This document shows positions 10,666 through 22,924 of a stretch of 64,000 nucleotides of DNA, in pieces. The notes beneath the pieces are model-generated. The model was not told where the DNA came from. It did not search any database and saw only the letters and a list, made by a program, of their open reading frames with translations. Location of the stretch: positions 26,128,266 through 26,192,265 of the forward strand of contig OX387197.1 of the NCBI GenBank assembly GCA_947561715.1, in the 5' to 3' direction. The position numbers and the translations under genes are program-made. The stretch is from Ascidia mentula. Lineage: Eukaryota > Chordata > Ascidiacea > Phlebobranchia > Ascidiidae. Each line of letters begins with the position of its first letter. The first letter of the stretch is position 1.

Positions 10666-13600
10666 TTACTTGAAATTCATGTATTCTGAATTTCCATCAG
10701 TAGTTTTAATATTCACGTAATTGGGATATTGCGTGGTTTCGTAATGGTTGATGTCTGGGTTTGGTTGGTGTTGGTTGGAAGGATGGTTCTGCCGTGCTGG
10801 TTGGTTATTGGTTGTTGGGATTGCTTGTGGCAAAATGTACACATCGTCTGTAAAAACGCAAAACATAATTTTAAATTTATGAGTTTATAAATCGAAATCA
10901 TGTTGGCCATGACGTGATTTTCTTGTGACGTGTATTTTTAGTGCTCTAGATATGTGCGGACAACCCTGAGAATACGGTTACTTTCTTACCGGGAACCCTG
11001 GATTTACGCCATCGGAACATAAAAAGGCATTTTACAGAATGTAAATTTATTCAAATCGACTTCTAAATGGAAACAGAATTGCCTTCACATTCCACAATTG
11101 CACTTTCGAAATCTTCGCTACTTAATAACAGCTGCAGTAAGGATTAACAGAGAATAAATATATACCTTAACCGCACTACCGATGAATATAATTCAATGTA
11201 ACACGCCAAACATAATTAGACCCGCTAATTAAAGAAAAAGGTATGGTATGAAGTGGACAGGGTTGTTACAGTGTGACTCTGTGTGGCCTGACGGATGAAT
11301 TAGAACATCGTGTTATTCGTGCGCACGGTTATCTATTGCCTAATTTGAGCGCGTAACGAACCGTAGTCTGTTTACTTGCCTGCCGCTGCTGCAACCGTGA
11401 CTTCGGTGGGATTTTTCAATCCAACAACCCTAAAAACAGTGTTTACTGTTCAGATAATAAACAAACAACAATTTCGATCTCGCCTTGTTCTTCGTCTTTG
11501 CTTCATCACATGATATCCAACCATGCAAATTACGGCAATCACTGCAATGCAAGCCAACGTCCAACCCATGATAGCTGATAAGTTGGTGCTGTTGGATGCT
11601 GAACTTGTTGCTGGAAAATTAACGCAGTGTATGGGTGTAGCAGCAAGACATTCGTTTTCATGAAAAGTTAAAATCTGTGTTTCTTGTTAGGGAATTATTG
11701 GGTTGTTGTTGGGTAACTAAATCGGAACCGAAATAAACAAAAGTATTTTGATAAGAAATATTATGTTCTGGATTCACTGTGCGTCGTACACCTATTAGCC
11801 ATGTCATGCGATCAAAAAAGTCAGAAAAAAAGTATGGCAGATATAGCGAAAATCCTATCATTAAATAGTGAAAGTGGAAAATGAGATAAAAAAATGTTAA
11901 GAAACTAGTTTAAATGGATGATTACTTGCACAACACTTGTTAAATATCTTTTGTTCTAGTGCTTGTGGATGTAGGTTTACCAGTCGTGGTAATCAGTACG
12001 GGTGTTTCCTTGGTCATATTGTTGGTACCGCTGGATATCTCAATCGCAACAGACGTGGTACTTCCTGTGGCTTGCTTGGATGTTGTTGTTGCACTTGTGC
12101 TTAACGCTGCAGTGTTACCTGCCGTTGCTGCAACAAGATGTGATTATTCGTGTTTTGAATTTGACTGTATAGTTTGTTTTATAATTCTATCATTCAGTAA
12201 ATTAAAAATCCAGCAAAGTTGTGACAAATAAAGTTTGATTTATTTGTTTTAGTGATTTCTTTAGTCAATTTGTGTATATCACAAAAAATGGAAAGATCAA
12301 AAAAATTTTCTTTTCGGTATGGATTGGCCGAATCTTCATTTTTTGGTAATTGGTCTTATAATCTGCGTATTATTCTGGTGTATCTCGACAAATTTCCAAA
12401 CAATTGCTGTTTAACCGCCTTAAGGCGGCGTTAAAACTAAATTCAAAATTTATATTTACGAAAACTTGTTTTAATTGATTTATAATTTAACTAAAAAAAT
12501 GTACATCATTATATTATGAAACATCATTCTAACTCAGTGGTTTTGTTCAAAAATATGAGACGAACTTTATAAGTAAAATTACATATCTTGCTGTAATTTC
12601 AAGAAAACCAAACGTTGACACAAATTACCTGTAGGTATTCTTTCACAAATGTATCCCGAAGCAGTTGAGCAATCAACATCATTCCATCCGTATGTTGGAT
12701 TAAGTTCGAAACCCATTAACACACAACCCTCAATTCCGTCAGAGTTGTGTGGTTTGCCCGCACTCCACTGTCCACTGCTAACCTTGATCCATCCGTCCAC
12801 TGGAAGTTGTTTGTTCCCGAAATTCGTGTTGCTCCGATGTATAATGAGTATGGGGAAGCTGAGTGGTAAACAACACAGGATTTTGAAAGTTATTACAACG
12901 GTTTTATAGCCGTAGTAACTTTCTTACGAACGAATCAACCAATCGAGATTATGGCGAATTGGGATTTGAAACCCAAAATATTTTGCATAAAAAGCAGGGA
13001 CTTCCCAGCGTTACAAATGTTACTATTCTATCGAATATTGAGGAAGGTTCGCCCTACTGCACAAATCCTTTGGCTATTACATTTAGCTATTACAGCTATC
13101 GTATCGAGATCATTAAGTTTACAGACTTTGCAGTCTATTGTTAGATTAGCTAGTTTTTCCCAACAATTCGAAGTATTTTCTGATTATGTGGAACTGATCA
13201 TCTACGGATATATGAGGTCGCCTGGCCAGTTGTGCGCTTTGCATAGTTAGTTGACCATAATACGCCCTCTTTTAACCGCTGAACTACCGTAGAGCATTCG
13301 GTAGAGCGTTAAGATTGTTTAACTTAGGCTTGTGAGTTCAAACTTCACCGAGAACTTGATTTTTCAGATTTCTCTCTGATTCGTCGAAAAAAGTGGCCGA
13401 TCCAGCTTGGCTGGAATGCCGGCGAACATGTTCGTTTTGTTCGGCAAACAACATAAAACCCAAGATTCGTTACCTGTTAAATTCCCAATCTTTCCAACCA
13501 GAAAGTTAAATATAGCAGTTGTTTTAACATTGGCGAGATGTGAACTGCATGCTGCCAAAGCTTCGGTATATGAATTAACTTGGGGTCCTATCAAATATTC

Positions 13601-13681
13601 TTTGGGGTTGTTCAACTGTTGCCAAGTTTGTCCGACAGCAACCGACAGAAAAGTTACAAATACTACGGCAACCAAATTCAT
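10666..13681 (-). pseudogene. Gene C: class I CTLD receptor, 1-nt deletion in CTLD
   Basis: Exons 13474-13681, 12629-12858, about 11,945-12127 (stalk, donor unresolved), 11484-11610, 11380-11429 and 10666-10847. Signal peptide MNLVAVVFVTFLSVAVG. Exon 1 lacks three residues present in paralogues, where AACSSH runs straight into LANVK. Exon 2 is 230 nt against 231 in gene M. A base is missing near 12,782, inside GGATCAAG/GTTAGCAG, so the frame is lost before the sugar-site loop, which downstream reads GKPHN...WND (the EPN site is also altered). The tail exon is intact (VYIL, HYETT, NYVNI, EYMNFK). Its acceptor region is shortened by a deletion and now uses TTTTTACAG/ACGATG, in phase. Donors of exons 4 and 5 are GC. 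Very similar to gene L in exons 1 and 2 and to gene M in the middle exons. Probably a pseudogene unless the missing base is an error. Confidence 0.75.
12900..13357 (+). repeat. Duplicated intron block with tRNA-like tail
   Basis: Intron 1 of gene C, about 12,900-13,370, is repeated almost base for base in intron 1 of gene L (50,820-51,280). Its end (about 13,274-13,357) reads like a decayed tRNA on the plus strand: GGTAGAGCG as a D-arm and GTGAGTTCAAACTTCAC as a T-arm. The gene L copy keeps a perfect T-arm. No acceptor stem pairs, so it is a tRNA-derived repeat or pseudogene. Confidence 0.45.
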
Positions 13682-15071
13682 TTTTAGCAGTTGCTTGACT
13701 TTTTTAATACATTTAAATTATGAACGGTTTATAGGCCATGTGTCACCTGCCACCTGTTTAAGTAATTTTAAATGCATTTTTGATTCTTTCTTGTCTTTTG
13801 AAAGAAAATTCGTTATTGCTCTGCTTAGCAACGTACTACTGTCAAAAAAAAATTTTGTGGTCAGTTTATTTTGTTGTATTGTTTAAGTTTTCTCCATCAA
13901 GAGCGGGTCTCGGCACTCCACCCATTCACCTGTAGACTACAGAGTTGATTTATTACTTTATGTGGATGGGATTTCTCACGTCATATACACACAATCGCAT
14001 CGAACCAATTACCAATTCTTTCTGAAAAAATTATTTACCAATATTCACCACGAAAAAATATTTTTCCAATATACTCATTAAACGTGTCGACATTTACAGA
14101 AAAAAGCAATCTTTGCCAAATACGTAAGCTGTTACAACTCCCATTGCCTTCAACTTAACAGCTCAGCACAAATCAACACTATCAACACTATCGTCTGCAA
14201 TCCACCGAGATATCTTCATATTTTTTGAGGGACAGAAGAACATGTTCTTATGAAATTACAACGTCCGTCGTACAGAATCCCACACTTAACACAGCCATCC
14301 TTTTATATCGAGAATCTGTAGAGGCAGACATTAAGCTTTTAATAATGAGCTTAAACAAATTTATGAAGAGTACAACTGACAACGTAATGAAAGTCATAGC
14401 CGAATTATGCAAGTGAATCGCGATGACCAAAGATGCACAACCGTTGCATGAGTTTAATGCGGAGGACTTTTTTCCGAATTTCTTTTGTTTGTTGCTAGAT
14501 TATTACATTTCTTTATTAATTAAACACAAAGTAAATGCAACTAAACAGGCCTGGCAGGGTAAAAAAATACGTGATTGTTCTAAAATTTATCGTAAGTAGG
14601 TCAAGATCTGCTTCAAACGGACTTGGAGGTTTTTTCATCACAAATCCCAAATACATTTTTATTTTCGTACTTCACTCGTCCACAACAAACAGAGCATAGG
14701 TTTTTTTCAAGATGATGGCAAAGTTGATATTCGTGCTGCAGTGAATTGCAGTCTTAAGAACCGCGTGAGTTATTATTAGTTCGGGAAGCTGCACGGCTCC
14801 TACGTAACAATCAAGCTTTACTTAATTGATGACGACGTTGGCAGGAGGAACTTCCCATAAGGAAGTAGTTCGACGCAATGCAGCGATGTAAGGCTTACGT
14901 GTATGTTGAATGAACAACACAACGACAGTATGAAAACACAATGCAAACATTTCAAGAACAATTTTACAGTAGATGGTTTAAACCTGGTATCATATGCGGG
15001 GCTTCAAAAACAACTACAAACGTGTGTTAGTGGTTAATGTTTTTCGTTTTCTTTCGTTTTCGTTTTCGGAG
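13682..15071. repeat. Spacer between genes C and D
   Basis: No gene supported. 13,682-14,450 is the 5' flank of gene C and is repeated upstream of gene L (51,602-52,780). 14,460-15,070 is the class I 3' flank module, closest to 52,800-53,400 beyond gene M. The order and identity of these blocks link the C-D pair to the L-M pair. Confidence 0.6.
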
Positions 15072-17525
15072 TTAACTTTGATTGAAATCAATGTATTCTG
15101 AATTCTCATCTGTGGTTTTGATATTAACGTATTGGGGATCTTGCGTAGTTTCGTAATGGTTGATGTCAGGGTTTGGTTGGTGTTGGTTGGAAGGATGGTT
15201 CTGCCGTGCAGGTTGGTTATTGGTTGTTGGGATGGTTTGTGGCAAAATGTACGCATCGTCTTGTTGTCCGTTTACTGCAGAAGTTGAGACAAGAAGTGAT
15301 TAAAGTAAAAACGCAAAACATAATTTCGTTGATGAGTTTATGAAACGAAATCATATTGGCCGTGACGTGATTTTCTTGTGACGTGTCGACGTGATTTTCT
15401 TGTGACGTGTCTTTTTTAGTTTACTCGACATGCAATAAGTCAACCTTGGAAAAGAATAAAAAAGCATTTTTACATGTTGTGTAAAAACATCGCAGACACG
15501 GCAGACTGAACAATTAATTATCAAAATAGACTTCTGAAGTGGAACAGAATAACTTGTGTATTAACCAACAGACCATCGAGATCATCGCCGTTTAAAAATG
15601 CGTCCAAATTAACAAATAATTATATAACATGCAAATAAAGCGTAATGAACCGTGGACTGTTTACTCGCCTGCCGCTGCTACAAATATGACTTCGGTGGGA
15701 TTTTCCAATCCAACAACCCTAAAAACAGTGTTTACCCTTCAGATAATAAACAAGCAACAATTTCAAACTCACCTTGTTTTTCGTCTTTGCTTCATCACAT
15801 GATATCCAACCATGCAAATTAGGGCAATCACTGCAATACAAGCCAACGTCCAACCCATGATAGCTAATAAGTTGGTGCTGTGGAGTGCTGTAATTTTGGT
15901 TGGAAATTAAACACAGCTTATGGGTGTATATACGGGACTTGTAGGTGTTAATAAAAAGTTTAAATGGGTGAATATTTGCTCGACACGTTCACAACTGTGT
16001 CTGTTGGTTTACCGATCGTGGAAATCAGTACGGTTGTTTCCTTGATCAATTTGTTTGTCCCGCTGGATGGCTCTATCGCAACAGACGTGGTACTTCCTGT
16101 GGCTTGCTTGGATGATGTTGTTGTACTTGTGCTTAACGCTGCAGTGTTAACCGTCGTGGTAGCAGCCGTTGCTGCAAAAACATCTCATTAACCAGGTTTT
16201 GACATCCGAGTTTAAGAATTGTTTTATCATGCTAATATTTAGTAAGAAGTTCAAAATCCTGCGTAGAAATTGTGAATCAAGTTTGCATTTCTTGTTTTAC
16301 TTAATCGTTTGATTTGTTTGAGTATATCGCAAGGAAGTTAATGGAAAAAAAATACTTATTTTCTTTGTCGTATTGGTGTGAATCTTTTTTGTAATAATCG
16401 GTCTCATAATTTAATAATTGGTCACATAAAGCTGTATATTCTCATATACCTTGACAAACGTGCAAAAAAAAAATTATTTTAAAATTAATATTTACTGATA
16501 AATTGTTATAGTTTATTGATAAATTAACTCAAAAATAAACACAAAAATATTCTTGAACAATATTCTAACTCAGGGGTTTCGTTTACAAATATGTATCTAA
16601 AAATATAAATACGCAACATCCCTTGCTTTATATAGAGACGGAGTTAGAGAACTAAACGATGCAATAACTTACCTGAGGGGTTTCTTTCACAAATACATCT
16701 CGATTTATGCGTGCAAGGAACATCTCTCCATCTGTATGTTGGATCAAGTTCGTAAAGCCATCCCATTATCACACAACCCTCATTTCCACCCAGGTTGTTT
16801 GGTTCTCCTGCCAACCACTGCCCATTGTCAGCATTTGATCCATCCGTCCATATCAAGTTGTTTCCCGGAACTCGTGTTGCTCCGATGTAGAACGAATAAG
16901 GAAAAGCTGAGTGGTAAACAACACAGGATTTTGAAAGTTATTTCAACCGGTTTAATATCATGTGCAACCGAGCTTTTGGCAATTTCGGAAATTTTGCCCT
17001 GAAACCCTAAATTTGTTACACAAAAAGCACGTGACATCTGATTCCTTGTATTGAGTGATGTTTGAGTTTAACTTGTAATAGAATATATTTGTCATTTTGT
17101 ATGCCGAACCAATGTTTTTATGCTCGCATAATGAGGCGAAATCGTCCCACAGTACCGACCCCAAGTTAGTTACGTTTATCACTCTTTTGATTCGTCGGAA
17201 AAAGTAACCGTCCTAGGAGTGCCATTGAACTTGTTTGTTTTGATTGACAAAAACATATAAAACCCAAACAATCAATTTCGTTACCTGATGCATTTCCAAT
17301 CTTTCCAACCAGGAAGTTAAATATATCTGTTGTTTTGACATTGGCGAGATGTGCATTGTGTGCACTGCATGCTGCTACAGCTTCTGTTTGTGAAGAAACT
17401 TTTGGGCCGATCAAAAACTCGGTGAGGTTGTCCAACTTGTGCCAAATTTGTCCAACAGCAATCGTGATAAAGGTTACAAATAACACAATAAATACCCTCA
17501 TTCTCTTATGCTTACACGTTCTCAT
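15072..17525 (-). CDS. Gene D: class I CTLD receptor
   Basis: Exons 17285-17525, 16673-16906, about 15,965-16171 (stalk), 15773-15887, 15669-15718 and 15072-15274. The start may be at 17525 or at the in-frame ATG 17501, which alone gives the signal peptide MRVFIVLFVTFITIAVG. CTLD: EPNN, NEGC and WRD, so a mannose-type calcium site is expected. Membrane exon NLLAIMGWTLACIAVIALIC followed by a basic stretch. Tail: AYIL, HYETT, QYVNI, EYIDF, ending NQS. This is the only class I gene here apart from H with a GT donor after exon 4 (AAG/GTGAGT); A, C, K and M have GC. The exon 5 donor is GC. The sequence around the stalk donor is shortened relative to genes A, F and K and I could not place the donor. 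All other junctions are in phase. Likely functional if another donor is used. Confidence 0.78.
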
Positions 17526-19110
17526 TTAATTAACACAAAAACTTCGTAGTTACAAGACACATATAAAGTAGAAGTAATTGATATCTCTTAATGAATTGCA
17601 TCTTTTGCACTAACGCACTCTAATATTTTACATTGTTGCAATAATCTTTACATAAGTATTAAGATTGGTTTAGTAAGCTGTACAGAATTAACACAACCTG
17701 ACTTCCTGCTCTGAGAAAACGCTCAGCATTCCTATGACAACATGACTCACCCGGAAATGGACTTACTCTATGATAGATATTAACATCATGACTTGAAGTC
17801 GGTAGCACTAAAACCGTTTCAACCAGCTGATAAAATACAAATGAACAATGTTTTAAAGACATAAATAAAACTTGGAAAAGGAATGGAACAAATTTATACC
17901 TGTCACAACACCACAGTTACCCAGTTGGCGACCCAAGATCGGATACACAATCATAACATGAACATTCTCAGAAACGGTGAGCTTGTGTGACCATTACTTC
18001 CTGATACAGGCGACTGTCTTAATGACTTTGTTATCCGCGTCACTGCTACAGCTGACGTTTTGTTGGCGTATTGGATATGCAAGGTTGCACACTGATGATT
18101 GGGACTGTTTATGGAACATGTATGTTTCTTTGCAATATTATGGCTTTTTTTGCACATGTATGTTTCGTTATGAGAAATGTATCAATGATTGGTAAGTTGT
18201 ATTACTGCTGTGCTTCGTTGCTTGTGCAAGAGCAAAATCTTCCAAACAACGTACGTCAGCTTTTCCTTTTAGGTTGGTGTATAACAACGGAGAGAGGAAC
18301 AGATGATAAATGGGATCTTGACTAGCTTTGTAGACGTAAATCGCTCGATGTACCAGTAACTCACTTTTGGTAAAAACATTGTGATTTTTTTAAATTAAAT
18401 CGCTCGATGTACCAGTAACTCACAAAGGAATAAATAGAGAGTTTTACTTTTGAATGCAAATAGACGTCAGATATGAATTGATAAATATGCACACTAGAAA
18501 TTCCTTAACATTATGAAAATGCGATTGATCAGGTAATCGGAAAATGAAATTATAGGTTGGTAAAACAGGTATCAAAACAACTATTTCCTTTACGTTGGCG
18601 TGTAATAACAACGTGAGTAACGGACGTGACGACTGATTGGTGGCTGTTAATCACACTCTTATCATACATAGAACATTAGCAAGTGAGAGGCCGGCTCAAA
18701 TCACTTGCCGGACCCGAATAAAATTAAGACGCAGAAAGAAAACAAAGAGAGTGGGAAAATGTAACACGCACAAATCATTTACAGCAGGTTGAAGAGCTTA
18801 CAAGCCCTCAAGCTCAGCTACATGACCCAGATGAAAAACGTTGAAACACGATTGCCTGAAACTCAACAGAGTCATAAACCAATAAGTTTTCAGAGCATAA
18901 CATCACACATTGAAACGAATATAGTTTAATGGAAACTTTAATGTTCAAAAAACTTCCCTCGATATTCTGATATTTCTACACAGTGGAATTCGGTCATTTT
19001 CCTATAACACTACCGTTTTTGTTTCCAAAACATAATTCCTGTTCCAGTTGCAAGCAATAAAACAAGAGTGTACCACATTTATGCAAAGTTTCGAGCAAAT
19101 ATTACAATAA
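17526..19110. repeat. Spacer between genes D and E
   Basis: No gene supported. 17,526-17,870 is the 5' flank of gene D, related to 55,711-55,900 upstream of gene M. 17,880-18,330 repeats 5,150-5,640 and 34,940-35,300. The remainder is 3' flank of a class II gene, related to 5,640-6,300 and 40,520-40,730. A 29-nt stretch is locally duplicated at about 18,334 and 18,395 (CGCTCGATGTACCAGTAACTCAC core). Confidence 0.55.
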
Positions 19111-21179
19111 CTACTCAACTCTCATATATGCATCATGGCCCCCTGCATTAGAAGCAGTTGCTTCAGATTTGTTTACGTAATCGGGTTGCGGAATGACGTC
19201 ATAGTTCAAGTCGTGGTTGATTTGTTGATGGTTGTGAGGTCTGGTTCCTATTTTATGTGCGCTGTCATTTGGAACAGTTTGTGGAACGATGTAAGTTTCG
19301 TCTTGGTCGATTCCCGTGTTTGCTTTTATTCATGATAAGATGGATGATAACATAGTGAATAATAATCACTTTGTTTACTTTTACACATATATACCTATTA
19401 CATGCAGCAAATTATGTTTAAGATTAACGAAACATTTTTACAGCATTTCGCTGGAGCCAAAAGACATAATTGCAAGTTTTTCAAAGCAACGAAATTTAGA
19501 TTTGTTACTCAACATACTTACTGGGGGCGATGTTTCTTCCTTGTGAGATATTTGCTTCAGTCCTGCAGAAACAGAATGTAAATTTTGGGCAAGTTATTGT
19601 GGAAGGGCTTACAGCTACAAATCTTTTGTTTGTTAGTGTTTCATGCCAAACTACGACTTACATCTGCTTCATTCTTGAAATTAAGTATAAAATTATGCCG
19701 ACAATCAAAAGAAGAAAGATCACGTCTGGAACCACGGAGGCAATTATTAAGCTTGAAATATTGCTGGATGGAATTTGTGATTTGGTCAGTGCTGTATGTG
19801 TGGCTGCATAGAAAGTTGGATCAAACTCTTTGTGTTGTTTAAACAACTTATAAGGTAAAAATAACATCAGGTAACTTACACGAAGACGAAGTCAAAATAT
19901 TATTTGTTTTTGAACTTTCAGTAGCAGAGGAAATTACTTTGTGAGTATTTGTAGCAATACTCGTGGTATTTGATGTCGTCGACTTTTCAGTTGTTGTTGT
20001 TTTTCTGCTGGTTGTGGTTGGCATGGAGGACGTTGTTGCGCTCGGGGCTTGAATAAAAGGATGACACGTTACATCTGTTTTCTAGGCAATTTTGTCAAAT
20101 TTATTTTGAGAGTAGTCAAAACTACATGAAAAAAAGCTAACAGAAACTATACTGGATCAGTCAACCAAGCTAACCTGGAAGGCTGTCGAACGATAACCGT
20201 ATTGAAAGGTACGAACAATACTTTTATTTAAAATAATTTTTAAAATACAGTAATAATTTACCTGCTGGTCTACGTTGACAAATATATCCCGAAGCAACAT
20301 TACATTCCGTACTTCTCCACTTGTATGTTGAATCAAGTGAAGTTAATGAACCCATTATCACACAATACTTTTCTCCTGTTGCGATCGGTTCCCCTGTAGC
20401 CCACTGTCCATTGTCAACATTTGCTCCATCCCACCACTTATAGTTGCTTGTTCCTGCAGCTCGTTTCGCTCCGATGTAGAAAGAATATGGTGAAGCTGTG
20501 AAAGTTAAATACATTTTTAGTATGTTTTTCACAGAAAACACTACTGTATTTTATTTAATTATTATAATGTTACTTATTGCGGTTTTACTAACGAAAAAAT
20601 GGTATATATTGATTGGCATTGCCGTGGTTAATTGTTACATCAAAACATAGTTATTCATCGTATGCATATATAGGCACAAAATATGTTTATTAATCGATCC
20701 TTTTTTTTGTTTTCGTCTGTAATGGAGTATAAAATTCATACAAAATTGCATGTAACACAGGCAAAAATTTGAAATTTTCTAAAAAACTTGCAACGCCTCA
20801 AATTCTGCAACTACAAGATTAAACAAAATTTTACATAAAAGTATCAACCTGTGAAAATGTACTAAATTTGTTGTATATTTAGGCTGACAACTGGCCAAGA
20901 GTAATAAGCAGAAAGTTGTAACTCTTCCGAAATGTAGGTTACATCACCTGTTACTGTTCCAATCTTTCCCACAAGAAAGTTAAATGTAGCTGTTCTTTTG
21001 CAACTTGCGAGTTGTGCATTCTGTTTAATACACGCTGCTTCAGCTTCTGTGTATGAATTAACTTGAGATCCGATCAAATATTCGTGGTAGTCGTCCAACA
21101 TGTGCCAAGTTTGTCCGAATACAACCGGTAGAAAAGTTACAAGTAACAAAATAAGTAACGTTATTACTAGGGAGTCCAT
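19111..21179 (-). CDS. Gene E: class II CTLD receptor, intact, ITIM-like tail
   Basis: Exons 20948-21179, 20262-20495, 19880-20047, 19662-19803, 19522-19562 and 19111-19322 give 342 aa with every junction in phase. The ATG used by gene B at this point is ATA here, so the upstream in-frame ATG at 21179 (MDSLVITLLILLLV...) is the start and gives a longer signal peptide. The CTLD has EPIATGEKYC and WRS in place of EPN/NEDC and WND. The stalk is Thr/Ser rich; the membrane segment has SVVPDVIFLLLIVGIILYL with an Asp. Tail: TYIV, LNYDVI (ITIM pattern), DYVNK, AYMRVE. Lies between genes D and F in the same orientation; no shared operon-like spacing. Same predicted role as gene B. Confidence 0.88.
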
Positions 21180-22924
21180 ATGCTAAGTGAATGTAGTAGC
21201 AACCTTATGTTGTAGCTGTGCAGAAAAATATAATGCAAAGATTAGTTGATACTCAAGCACCACCAGCCTCAAAAATGTTGACATAATCAATCGTATTTAT
21301 AAACTGCGACTTCAAACCTAGAAAAAAAGTTTTTTTTACACTGCAGTGCCTTTAGGTCCCTGCTCCGTCATTCACAACAACTGGAACTTTTTTCATAGTC
21401 GCTAATCTTCAAGGGATTTTACGTCACAATAGATATAATAATCTTACTTCTGCGGCACACCTTCCATCGTCTCGCTACGTCACGTTCATTGCTGAGCGCT
21501 ATTCGAAGTGAGGTCACACTAAGTTGCGGCCAATGAATTTCATTCACGAGGACAGCTCAGCTTTGACAAAACTCGTTGACTGCTATCCTTCTAGGCTATT
21601 TTTTCAATGTTGTACGGTTTTATATAACGATATAATACCATTGTTTACCCGTCACAATTGTAAGCCCCATCTGTATCTAACTAGTTTATTAGCAATAATA
21701 TTCTCAAACGCAGTTAAACAGAAGTAACAACACGAACTAAATTTAATGCTGATGTAATCAGCACTAGTTATACTGCAAACACATTCCTAAGCACGGCAGT
21801 TATGAAACGATTTATAAACACAACGCATTAAACCCGGAAAGAGTAGGTTGGAACTCACAATAATATTCCAAGCAGGTTGCATCACGCAAACCATGTAGCA
21901 ACATGGTGCAATTTTAGTGCTACCTGAAGAGGTGGAAAATGCAGTGAACACTTTACCTTCTTAACTTACTACAAAAGTTACAGCAGACTCTCATAAATAC
22001 ATAAGTTACCTGTAGAGTACAAAATATTTACTACCCTTTTCACATATTTGTGTACATTTGGTATTACCACGGGCTGAATTACTTGGTTCGGTTAGGGGTG
22101 ATTTTTATGAGTTTGTAGGTTTGGAACATTTTGTGTGGATGTCTGTTTTTAAGTTTAACGACAAGCTCACGTGGGCCATATTTTGTGTCAATCGTACAGA
22201 ACTCGCGTGTCAAATCGCACAGAACACGCATAACACAGTTATCATATCAAGAATCTGTGTAGGAAATGAAAGCCATTGCATGTTTTCAATCATGAATCAC
22301 GAATCCTGAATACATTTTTATTCTTGCACTTCACACGTGCGTAACAACAATCACAAATATTTGTTTTTTAACATGACGGTGGGATCAAGGCACAATGGCA
22401 AAATTGATATTCGTGCTGCAGTGAGTAAATACCAATCTTAAGAACCGCGTAAGTTATAATGAGTTCGGGAGGCCGCACGGCTCCTACGTAACGAGGCTGC
22501 ACGGCTCCTACGTTGATGATGACGTTGGCAGGGGGAACTTCTCATAAGGAAGTAGCTCGACGCAATGCAGCAATGCAAGGCTTACGTGAAAGTTGAATGA
22601 ACGACACAACGACAGCATGAAACCACAATGCAAACATTTCAAGACAAGTATAAGCAGTAGAGCCAATAACGTTCAACCCGGCTATTTAGCTGACAAAATC
22701 GTTGAAAGTCACATTATAGTTGCAATAATAGGCCTAAGACCTATTAGGTAGAAACAGTGACCACGTCTGCAGTCCCTGTTTCAAGACAACTTTACTGTAA
22801 ATAGTTACATTTGGCATTAACTTTATTATTAAAGTCATGCTCTAATAAAAATCAACAAATATGTTTAAAACTTTGAAAGTATGCAGTGATAATTGTTTTT
22901 CGTTTTCTGGAACTTTACTTGAAA
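21180..22924. repeat. Spacer between genes E and F
   Basis: No gene supported. 21,180-22,260 is the class II 5' flank (also 8,411-9,600, 25,392-26,080 and 42,773-44,090). 22,290-22,920 is the class I 3' flank with the GCCGCACGGCTCCTACGT-type doubled hairpin near 22,472-22,513. Open frames on the plus strand at about 22,058-22,309 align with non-identical frames at 43,790-44,050 and 9,390-9,530, so they are repeat sequence and not genes. Confidence 0.6.

Noticed and set aside
16736..17002. Plus-strand frames over CTLD exon 2 of several genes
   Set aside because: Antisense shadows of a conserved coding exon; the minus strand has in-phase splice sites and the CTLD motifs.
18071..18325. Plus-strand open frame of 84 codons with hydrophobic stretches
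   Set aside because: The homologous sequences at 5,428-5,622 and 35,180-35,330 have different frames and stops; no splice or domain support. Treated as duplicated spacer.
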